Made by a program: the position numbers and the translations under genes. A stretch of 64,000 nt of DNA from Paraburkholderia fungorum (GTDB lineage Bacteria > Pseudomonadota > Gammaproteobacteria > Burkholderiales > Burkholderiaceae). The notes below the pieces were generated by a model that worked only from the letters and a program-made list of their open reading frames with translations, was not told where the DNA came from and searched no databases. Positions 57,528-64,000 of the stretch are shown here, piece by piece. How positions within the stretch are numbered: position 1 is the stretch's first letter; every line of letters begins with the position of its first letter. The stretch lies in NCBI RefSeq assembly GCF_902833645.1, contig NZ_CADFGE010000001.1, positions 744,001 through 808,000 of the forward strand, given 5' to 3'.

Positions 57528-58175
57528 TCACATAACGCCATGCGCACGAATATAGGCAAAAAGACCGGGGTCGTTGGTGACGCCGAGTTTAGTCATTGCT
57601 TCGCGTTTTTGACGGCTAACCGTTCGGCTATGGCATCCGAGCGCTACCGCGATCTCAGGAATCGATAAACCACGCACGAACATTCGTATCACCTCTGCCT
57701 GCTTGCGCGACAAAGGCAAAACCGGTGGCGGTTCGCATGCTTCGTCGCCAGGCTTGGCGAGCGCTTCGACGACGGAGCGGCCGACGTACACCTCCCCCTT
57801 GCCGCTTGCTTCGATCGCTTGCCAAAGCTCGTCGGTCGTTTCCATCTTACTGAGCGTACTGATCACACCATCTGACACGATAGCGCGCAGAATCTCGGTG
57901 TTCGTCAGAGCTGTCATCACGACGATGCGCAGTAATGGCCATGCACATCGGATTCGCCTGACAAGATCAAGACCGTCGTCGACCGCGCCAGAGACCTCCG
58001 GCATCGTCAAGTCGGTGACTAGCACGTCGCAAGGCGTGCTCTGCAACAGTTTGATCAACGAACCAGGCGTAACCGCCTCACCGACAATAGTGACACCGGC
58101 GTGCATTTCCAGTGCAGTCCGCACGCCAAGCAAAACGAACGGGTGGTCGTCCGCCAGAATGACTCGAAGATTCAC
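57528..58175 (-). CDS. LuxR-family response regulator (first of the tandem set)
   Basis: 215 aa from a GTG at 58175 with GGGAGA upstream. Receiver: LADDHPFVLLGVRTAL, Asp in CDVLVTDLTMPEVSG, Lys in LSKMETTDEL; HTH LSRKQAEVIRMFVRGLSIPEIAVALGCHSRTVSRQKREAMTKLG. A longer ATG reading (58298) lacks a site. Its sequence is the most divergent of the three regulators. The 156 bases to the next regulator are AT-rich. Confidence 0.88.
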   Translation of the reverse strand: MNLRVILADDHPFVLLGVRTALEMHAGVTIVGEAVTPGSLIKLLQSTPCDVLVTDLTMPEVSGAVDDGLDLVRRIRCAWPLLRIVVMTALTNTEILRAIVSDGVISTLSKMETTDELWQAIEASGKGEVYVGRSVVEALAKPGDEACEPPPVLPLSRKQAEVIRMFVRGLSIPEIAVALGCHSRTVSRQKREAMTKLGVTNDPGLFAYIRAHGVM

Positions 58176-58550
58176 GATTATTTCTCCCGATTGTTGTAGG
58201 TGTATTCGGCGAACATGCAAGGAAAATCCCGCTCGCTTCGCACTTGCCTGATGGCCGCCCAAGCTGGAATGGCGAGTCAAGGGCGGCCATAAAACCACTG
58301 CCGCATTGGGGAGAAAATCGGAACGTTCTGAAACCGGCAGACGATTTGATAGTCCATTGCGGCACTATCAAAGTAGGAATACATAATTATGCGAAGCGAA
58401 TATGCGACAGTTTTCTCTCGCAGTTTTTCTCCGCTGTTTTATTTCCGACCAGAAAGCAATACAGCGACGGGAGCGCATCCCGTCGCTCCCGTCGCATGAA
58501 CAACAACAAATGGGGCCGGCAGCTTCATGCCGTCGGTCGAGCTTGCCTCA
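58176..58550. other. Intergenic region with an imperfect hairpin
   Basis: 375 bases between the MFS gene and the regulator gene. An imperfect inverted repeat, GCGACGGGAGCG ... CGCTCCCGTCGC-like (58465-58492), could terminate the MFS transcript, but has no T-run. Otherwise promoter DNA of the regulator set. Confidence 0.4.
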
Positions 58551-59867
58551 TCAGGTGGCATCGCAAGCGCGCACTCCTGCCGGCTTGCTTGCGCGAGCCG
58601 CGCGCGGAAACACCGGCAGCGCGAGCAATGCGCACATACTGGCTATCGCCCACACCATCGGCCACGAGCCCACCGACAACAACAGCGGAATCGCGAGCGG
58701 CGTCAGGAACAGCGTGAGAAAAACACAGGTGTTGCCGATCGCGAGCGCGGTACCTGCCCGGCTCGTCCCCGCAAGCGTTGCGAGCTCCGTGAAGGCCACG
58801 CCATGCCATGCGGACGCGCTTACACCACCCAGCACGATCATCAGCGCGAACACCGCAGTCATCGCCGCGTGGTGCATGCCGGCGAGTCCCGTCAACAGCG
58901 CAAGCGAGGCGAACAATACCGCAGTCAGCACACTGCAGGCGCGCATGTAGGCACGTCGATTACCGCGGCGATCGGTCCACGCTCCACTCCAGACCCGTGC
59001 AATCGCGGCGCCCAGTTGCACCGCAGCCATCGTTATGCTGATCGCCAGCACGCCCGCGCGGCTGAAGTCGTGAAGGAAGACGGTCCCAAACGTCACGACA
59101 GCAAGCTGCGGCACGCATAGTGCACCCGCGCCGAGCGCCACTCGCCATATGCTCACGTCACGGAGCGGCGAAACCTTCGCGGGCGCGGCACTCGCAATCG
59201 CCGCGTTGCGAGCCGTATCCGCGCTATTGCCTGTGGCATGCGAAGGCTCATGCAGCCAGCACCAGGCAAACACCGCGGTAATCGCGCACGCAAGGGCCAG
59301 CACCGTGTACGCGCTGGCAAAGCCGAATCTCGAGGCGAGCACCGGCAAGATCAGCGCGCCCAGACCACCGCCGGCCGGCACCGCGGTCTGCCGGATGCTC
59401 ATCGCGAGGCCGCGCTCGCCGTCGCGAAACCAGGCCATCACCGCGCGGCCACTTGAACCGTTGACGCTACCGCCGAGCAGGCCAACCAGCAGCAGGCCGA
59501 GCGCGAGTGTCGCCATGTTCGGCACATGCGTGCCCGACGGCACCACGAACAACGCCAGCCCGGCCAGCGCCGCGGCAGTCGAAAGAAGTCCGAGCAACAA
59601 CACGCGGCGGTCGCCCCAACGGTCGGTCAGAAGTCCCCATGGCAGCTCGCTGACCGCGATGCCCAGACCGAGCATACCCAGCACCAGCCCGAGCCCTTCG
59701 TTGCCGAGGTGATAACCCGAACGCAAGAAGACCGCTGTGGTCGGGATCCCTGAGAAAGCTGCCGAAAAACTCGCGTTCGCCGCAAAACCGACACCCAGCA
59801 CCTTCCACCGATGACTCGCCGCACGCTCGCCTTGGACCTTCACGGCCGCAACTGAATCGCTTCTCAT
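58551..59867 (-). CDS. MFS transporter
   Basis: 438 aa, about 12 helices. LGIAVSELPWGLLTDRWGDRRVLLLGL carries the MFS loop motif; GRAVMAWFRDGERGLAMSIRQTAVPAGGGLGALI follows. No close functional family is evident. It is divergent from the LysR gene at 59966 with about 100 bases between, so it is probably that regulator's target. Confidence 0.87.
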   Translation of the reverse strand: MRSDSVAAVKVQGERAASHRWKVLGVGFAANASFSAAFSGIPTTAVFLRSGYHLGNEGLGLVLGMLGLGIAVSELPWGLLTDRWGDRRVLLLGLLSTAAALAGLALFVVPSGTHVPNMATLALGLLLVGLLGGSVNGSSGRAVMAWFRDGERGLAMSIRQTAVPAGGGLGALILPVLASRFGFASAYTVLALACAITAVFAWCWLHEPSHATGNSADTARNAAIASAAPAKVSPLRDVSIWRVALGAGALCVPQLAVVTFGTVFLHDFSRAGVLAISITMAAVQLGAAIARVWSGAWTDRRGNRRAYMRACSVLTAVLFASLALLTGLAGMHHAAMTAVFALMIVLGGVSASAWHGVAFTELATLAGTSRAGTALAIGNTCVFLTLFLTPLAIPLLLSVGSWPMVWAIASMCALLALPVFPRAARASKPAGVRACDAT

Positions 59868-59965
59868 GACAAACTCCGCAATGAATGAATTGGGGGTATC
59901 CTACGGCTAGGTCAACCATCGGAAAAGCCGGAAATTCAGATGACTTCCATCGGATATACCGAATC

Positions 59966-60859
59966 ATGAGTCAACGCGGATTTGATCTGACACAGTTGCG
60001 CACTTTTGTCGCCGTCGCCGAATCGGGCAGCATCTCGGCGGCTGCGGAGCGCGTGTTCCTGTCGCAATCGTCGGTGAGCGAACAGTTGAAGAAGCTTGAG
60101 GAGCGCGCCGGCCAGCCACTCTTTGTGCGCAGCAAGCAGGGGGTGTCCGCCACGTCGGCTGGCAGCCGCCTGCTCGATCACGCGCAACGCATCATCGCAA
60201 TGAGCGAAGCGGCGTTCGAAGACCTGCAAGGCCGCTCGCTTGACGGTGAGCTGCGTATCGCGATCACGGACTACTATCGTCCGCTCGACATCGCTCGCAT
60301 TCTCAAGCTGTTTTCGGAACAGCATCCGCGCCTGAAACTGCACGTCACCGTGCTGCCGAGCGCTGTGATCGACAGCAGTGCGGGCGACGATGCGTCGTAC
60401 GACATCGGCCTCTCGTTGCGGCTCGTCACCGGGAGCGCGCGCGCCACCGGCCGGCGAGCAGGCGTTGGTGTGCAAAGCACCGTGGTGCGGCGCGAAAAAC
60501 TGCTATGGGTCTGTGCGGCCGATGCCAGTCCGCGGCCGGGCACGCCTTATCCGCTGGTTTTACTGCCGTCGAGTTGCCAGTTGCAGCGTTTCGTTGTGAA
60601 GCTCCTCGACGAACACAAGGTGCCGTATCTGGTGTCGCATTCGGCCTCCGGGGTGGCAGGGTTGCAACTGGCGTTGAGGGCTGGGTTGGGTATTTCCTGC
60701 CTGAACGAATCGTCGATTGGGGGAGGGGTAGTGGCCTGCCCGGCGAGTGTCGGGTTGCCTGCGCTGCCTGTTGTGGAGTTTCATTTGTTGCCAGGGCGAG
60801 TCGGCGAAAGTGAGCGCGTTAGTAATGCGCGCATGGCGTTGATGCGGTTGTTTAGTTGA
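59966..60859 (+). CDS. LysR-family transcriptional regulator
   Basis: 297 aa. FDLTQLRTFVAVAESGSISAAAERVFLSQSSVSEQLKKLEERAGQPLF is the HTH; effector domain begins ELRIAITDYYRPLDIARIL. The start at 59966 (MSQRGFDL) is preferred, as the upstream extension to 59885 overlaps the promoter region. Divergent from the MFS transporter gene and convergent with the chemoreceptor across the repeat-rich spacer. Confidence 0.9.
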   Translation: MSQRGFDLTQLRTFVAVAESGSISAAAERVFLSQSSVSEQLKKLEERAGQPLFVRSKQGVSATSAGSRLLDHAQRIIAMSEAAFEDLQGRSLDGELRIAITDYYRPLDIARILKLFSEQHPRLKLHVTVLPSAVIDSSAGDDASYDIGLSLRLVTGSARATGRRAGVGVQSTVVRREKLLWVCAADASPRPGTPYPLVLLPSSCQLQRFVVKLLDEHKVPYLVSHSASGVAGLQLALRAGLGISCLNESSIGGGVVACPASVGLPALPVVEFHLLPGRVGESERVSNARMALMRLFS

Positions 60860-60949
60860 CGCCTTGGGCGTCGGGGCTTGGTGGTTTTTTGGCTGTTCGG
60901 CGGTTTTGGTTTTTTTTGGATGTTGCCTTGCTGGGAGCTGTTTAGTTGT

Positions 60950-61190
60950 TGGTCTTTTGGCCTTTCCTTGATTTGTTAGTGGTCTATTGGCGTTGCCCCT
61001 GTGCGGGGCGGCACCTACTTTTCTTTGCCTGCCGCAAAGAAAAGTAGGCAAAAGAAAGCGGCTCACACCGCTAATTTTTAAGCGGGTCCCCCGCGCAGTA
61101 GCGGTAGTGGTGCATCTGGAATCTGTCGCCTCGCACATTCCGCTTTAGTGACAAGGCAGTCATACCTCCGGCGGCGCTGCGCGCGCCGAT
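60950..61190 (-). repeat. Dispersed repeat, copy B (inverted, diverged)
   Basis: Reverse complement matches copies A and C over about 240 bases with scattered substitutions. The central palindrome is CCTACTTTTCTTTGC/GCAAAGAAAAGTAGG (15 bp, 61014-61048) rather than CTTACTTTCTTTGC/GCAAAGAAAGTAAG. The changes are paired in both arms, so the stem is kept. Confidence 0.82.
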
Positions 61191-61212
61191 ACCCAGTTTA
61201 TAAAACCGGCCG

Positions 61213-61401
61213 CCGGATTTTCGCTTTCGCGGTTTGGTCCGTTCCCAGCTCGCCGTTGCGTCGCTGCCACCGGGCTGCGATTTCATTCTCCCGTTAGTCC
61301 CCGTTCCCCGATTCGCCGTTGCCTCGCTGCTCGCTCGATGCCGTTTCGCTCTCGCGCGTTTGCCCCCGTTTCCTGACTCGCCGTTGCCTCGCTGCTGCAA
61401 G
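61213..61401 (+). repeat. Degenerate tandem repeat, about 62-67 bp unit, three copies
   Basis: Each unit ends with a variant of TCGCCGTTGCCTCGCTGC (starting near 61250, 61312 and 61379). It is preceded by a GATTTCNNTCTC-CGTTNGNCCCCGTTCC-like stretch. The units have diverged but keep length and order. They lie between repeat copies B and C and encode no supported protein. Confidence 0.6.
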
Positions 61402-61619
61402 CACAACCGCGGCAACGATCGCGATTGCACCGCGAATGCGACGCACCGACATCTTCTTTGAACTGGGTGTCGCCGATCATGGCGGGAGCGCCGTGCCGAG
61501 GCGAAGCTGAAGGCTCCCGCTACGCGAAGCGAGGCCGCTGGTTTCCCTGGCAGACCCGTCCGCGACGCACGCAGTGCGGAGTGGGAGCTGATGAGCGCCT
61601 TGTCGCTAACGCGGAGTGC

Positions 61620-61831
61620 GCGGGAACACAGATTCCAGATGCACCACTACCGTGGCTGCGCGGGGGACCCGCTTATGAGCTGGCGGTGTGAAGCCGCTTT
61701 CTTTGCTTACTTTCTTTGCGGCGGCAAAGAAAGTAAGTGCCGCCCCGCACAGGGGCAACGCCAATAAACCACTAACAAATCAAGGAAAGGCCAAAGATCC
61801 AGATCAACAAGAAAACCGCCGACCAGGCAAA
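61620..61831 (+). repeat. Dispersed repeat, copy C (uninterrupted, empty IS110 site)
   Basis: About 212 bases with two mismatches to the two halves of copy A (one on each side of the IS) and no insertion. It shows the pre-insertion site: TTTGCTTAC CT TTCTTTG at 61702-61718. Perfect 14-bp inverted repeat CTTACTTTCTTTGC/GCAAAGAAAGTAAG (61706-61719 with 61724-61737). It ends nine bases from the chemoreceptor stop. Confidence 0.88.
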
Positions 61832-61839
61832 CAAAACCA

Positions 61840-63480
61840 TCACCCCCCTACAACCCCACTCAACTCCCCGATCGCCGGCGCAGCCCCCAATCCCCCTCGC
61901 CGACCGGCAAAAGAAGAAACACCACCCCCCGTCTGGAAGACCGCCACAGCCGAAGTCAACCTGCGAGCCTGCTCCTCCAGCGAACTAGCCGCCGCAGCAG
62001 CCTGCTCCACCAGCGCAGCGTTCTGCTGGGTCACCTCATCCATCTGGGCGACGGCCAGATTCACCTGATCGATCCCTGTACTCTGCTCAATCGCCGCCGC
62101 GGCAATCTCACCCATGATCGAACTCACCCGGGAAATCGCCTCGACAATTTCAGTCATCGTCGAGCCGGAACGTTCGACCAGTTGCGAACCGGCCTGCACC
62201 CGCGCCGTCGAAGCATCGATCAAACCTTTGATCTCCTTGGCCGCCGCCGCGCTTCGCTGTGCCAACGAGCGCACTTCGCTCGCCACCACCGCAAAACCAC
62301 GCCCCTGCTCGCCCGCACGCGCGGCTTCGACCGCAGCGTTCAGCGCCAGAATATTGGTCTGGAATGCGATCCCTTCGATCACGCCGACAATGTCGGCAAT
62401 CCGCCGCGAGTCGTCGACGATGCCATGCATCGTGCCCACCACCTGCTCGGTCAGGTCCCCACCCTGTGCCGCCAGGCTTGATGCGCCCTGGGCCAATGAA
62501 CTCGCCTGTTTCGCGTTGTCCGCCGTCTGCTTGACCGTCGAAGTCAGCTCTTCAATGCTGGCCGCCGTTTCTTCAAGCGACGCGGCCTGCTCCTCGGTAC
62601 GTTGCGACAGATCGGTATTGCCCGCCGCAATCTCGCTCACACCCGTATCAATCGACTCCGTGCCGTGACGCACGGCATTCACCGTCTCGATCAGCGAGTC
62701 CTGCATCTTGCGCAACGCCGCGGCGAGACGGCCCATTTCATTGTTGCTCGTCACGTCGATCTGGCCGGTCAGGTCCCCGTTGGCAATTCGCTGAAACTGC
62801 GCAATAGTCGCGTCGACCGGACTGACAATGGCCCGCACCATAATCGCCCGCCCAACCAGGGAGCCCAGCAACGACAAGCCCATGCCGACCGCCACCGCAA
62901 TGCAGATCGCGTAGAACAGATCCTGCGCGTCCTGATAGCGCTGGGCGCCATGATCGAGTTGCAACTGCTCGAGCGTAAGCATCGCCTTTTCGTACGCGCT
63001 ATAGAGCGATGGCAGCTTGTGTGCCTGCAACTGCTCGAATGCGGTCTTGTCGCCCGACTTGAGCGCGGCCAGCGCCGGATCGACCCCCTCATGCAGGAAA
63101 GTGTCGCGCTTGTCCTGCATGTCCTTGATCAAACGTTGTTCGTCGGCATCCGTGCTCGCACGGCTCAGATAGTGGGCAAGACGATCGTTCGACGCTTTCT
63201 GGTACTGATCGAACCGCTTGAGCACCGCGGTCGCGCCGTCCTGATCGTTCAGGTCGACCAACGACGCATAGGTCGCCAAAGCCAGACGCAGGCGCAGCAG
63301 TTGTCCGGCGCTGCCTTCGAGATCGGCGACTGCGGGCGTGTCCACGGTGTACATCTGCTGCAGCGACGCGTTGCTCGAACGCAACGACAACAGTCCCGCA
63401 GCGGCGCCGAACAACAGCACCACGCCAAAGAACACAATCATCAGGGTCAGGCAGGTTCGAATCGACAGATTTTTCAGCAT
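61840..63480 (-). CDS. Methyl-accepting chemotaxis protein (Tsr/Tar-like)
   Basis: 546 aa from [11 protein letters not shown] at 63480 (GGAG nine bases upstream; 63495 is possible). Transmembrane helix 1 ([20 protein letters not shown]), periplasmic four-helix-type sensor about 30-190, helix 2 ([21 protein letters not shown]), HAMP, and the signalling tip [33 protein letters not shown]. The Glu/Gln methylation regions ([19 protein letters not shown]) are present. The tail lacks an NWETF pentapeptide. Senses an unknown ligand for flagellar control. Confidence 0.93.
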   Translation of the reverse strand: MLKNLSIRTCLTLMIVFFGVVLLFGAAAGLLSLRSSNASLQQMYTVDTPAVADLEGSAGQLLRLRLALATYASLVDLNDQDGATAVLKRFDQYQKASNDRLAHYLSRASTDADEQRLIKDMQDKRDTFLHEGVDPALAALKSGDKTAFEQLQAHKLPSLYSAYEKAMLTLEQLQLDHGAQRYQDAQDLFYAICIAVAVGMGLSLLGSLVGRAIMVRAIVSPVDATIAQFQRIANGDLTGQIDVTSNNEMGRLAAALRKMQDSLIETVNAVRHGTESIDTGVSEIAAGNTDLSQRTEEQAASLEETAASIEELTSTVKQTADNAKQASSLAQGASSLAAQGGDLTEQVVGTMHGIVDDSRRIADIVGVIEGIAFQTNILALNAAVEAARAGEQGRGFAVVASEVRSLAQRSAAAAKEIKGLIDASTARVQAGSQLVERSGSTMTEIVEAISRVSSIMGEIAAAAIEQSTGIDQVNLAVAQMDEVTQQNAALVEQAAAAASSLEEQARRLTSAVAVFQTGGGVSSFAGRRGGLGAAPAIGELSGVVGG

Positions 63481-63784
63481 CGGGCTGGTCTCCATTGGGC
63501 TGCCTGGCTGGATGTTCAGAGAATTAGCCTCGGCCACGCGTGCTGCGCCCAAGCCCATCGGCCAGGCCCGCAACTTTTGTTTGAAATTTAAGCGAATGCC
63601 ACATAGAGGGTCTACGGCGGGATTACAGAAAACTTTATGGTTGGTGACGCATGCGTTTGCGCTGCCTCAACCTCCGAGCGGAAGTCGGCGGCCGCTCGCG
63701 CAAGGACATTTGCGGGACTACCCGGGTGGTCGGCGAACGGCGGTTGGTAGAAAGTAACAAGGCGCGCGTTTCCGGAGCATTTCT
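63481..63784. other. Intergenic region
   Basis: About 300 bases between divergent genes; presumed promoters for the chemoreceptor and the DUF4239-like gene. No repeats or RNA structures stand out. Confidence 0.4.
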
Positions 63785-64000
63785 ATGTCAGAAATAGGCT
63801 CGGCTCTGCTGGTTTTCGCTTTGTTGCTTGTCGGTACCGGCTTTGGCGTGTGGGTGCGACCGTTGCTGCCCGAGGAGCACAAGGCGCACGAAACCGTGCA
63901 ACTCATCCAGTTGGTTATCGGCATGCTGGTGACGTTCGCCGCTCTGGTGCTCGGACTAATGACGGCATCGGCGAAAACCAGCTTCGATACCGAATCGAAT
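63785..64000 (+). CDS. DUF4239-like membrane protein, N-terminal part (cut by window end)
   Basis: The first 72 codons are seen: MSEIGSALLVFALLLVGTGFGVWV, one helix, then RPLLPEEHKAHETVQLIQLVIGMLVTFAALVLGLMTASAK, a second helix. The LPEEHxxxET-VxL-GM-ATLxALVLGLL pattern is that of DUF4239 ('bestrophin-like') inner-membrane proteins. CGGAG lies upstream. Function unknown; the C-terminal half lies outside the window. Confidence 0.7.
   Translation, partial: MSEIGSALLVFALLLVGTGFGVWVRPLLPEEHKAHETVQLIQLVIGMLVTFAALVLGLMTASAKTSFDTESN

Noticed and set aside
58465..58492. Imperfect GC-rich inverted repeat after the MFS gene, considered as a terminator
   Set aside because: Stem is imperfect and there is no T-run on either strand, so it was kept only as a note in the intergenic entry.

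Overview
The window looks like a chromosomal segment of a Paraburkholderia/Burkholderia-type betaproteobacterium. The DNA is GC-rich, and it carries Burkholderia-style porins, the gmk-rpoZ-spoT and rph-rdgB-hemW gene orders, an SBP-type hybrid kinase with LuxR-type regulators, and many LysR/MFS modules. The genus call is inference from gene content; no database search was run. Layout: (1) 1-9476, minus strand, is one tightly overlapping operon for an aryl-polyene-type lipid pigment: a chain-length-factor-like ketosynthase, an acyltransferase, two ACPs, a membrane protein, an AMP-ligase/dehydratase fusion, a glycosyltransferase/acyltransferase fusion, an aromatic amino acid ammonia-lyase, a thioesterase, a LolA-like protein and the start of an MMPL exporter that runs off the window. 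(2) 10-25 kb holds housekeeping and small modules: a DUF4136 lipoprotein, pepN, a HigBA-type toxin-antitoxin pair, fbp, tRNA-Thr, LysR plus aldo/keto reductase, a secreted chorismate mutase, an exonuclease/GIY-YIG fusion, a cold-shock gene with a probable long leader, a candidate small RNA, a porin and greB. (3) 25-33.5 kb holds two identical tRNA-Arg genes, a NinX-like gene, the spoT-rpoZ-gmk-yicC operon, the divergent rph-rdgB-hemW operon and tRNA-Ser.

(4) 33.7-39.1 kb carries a small lipoprotein, a Fap-like repeat surface protein, RidA, a Bcr-type MFS pump and a PUA/EVE-like protein. After these comes an IS110-family element inserted inside a repeated hairpin element. The non-coding left end of this IS can be read as a complete bridge RNA: a 5' stem-loop, a target-binding loop whose two guide segments match the real insertion site, and a donor-binding loop matching the IS ends. 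An uninterrupted copy of the same repeat at 61.6-61.8 kb provides the empty site. (5) 39-43.4 kb is a D-amino-acid module (RpiR regulator, D-aminoacylase and RidA, divergent from a PLP D-amino-acid lyase/deaminase). (6) 43.5-51 kb holds an MFS-MarR operon, EcsC, an esterase, a CHRD protein, a second porin and a LysR regulator. (7) 51-58.2 kb is a signalling locus: an SBP/PAS/HK/REC/Hpt hybrid kinase, an aquaporin and three tandem LuxR-type response regulators. (8) 58.5-64 kb holds an MFS-LysR divergent pair, a repeat-rich convergent spacer, a chemoreceptor and the start of a DUF4239-like membrane protein.

How the genes work together: the polyene operon loads, extends, transfers and exports one lipid. 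The rpiR-dan-ridA genes and the divergent PLP enzyme plausibly form one catabolic route in which RidA removes reactive enamines. The hybrid kinase plausibly feeds phosphate through its Hpt domain to one or more of the three regulators. The repeats sit only in convergent intergenic spaces and act as the landing site of the IS110 element.
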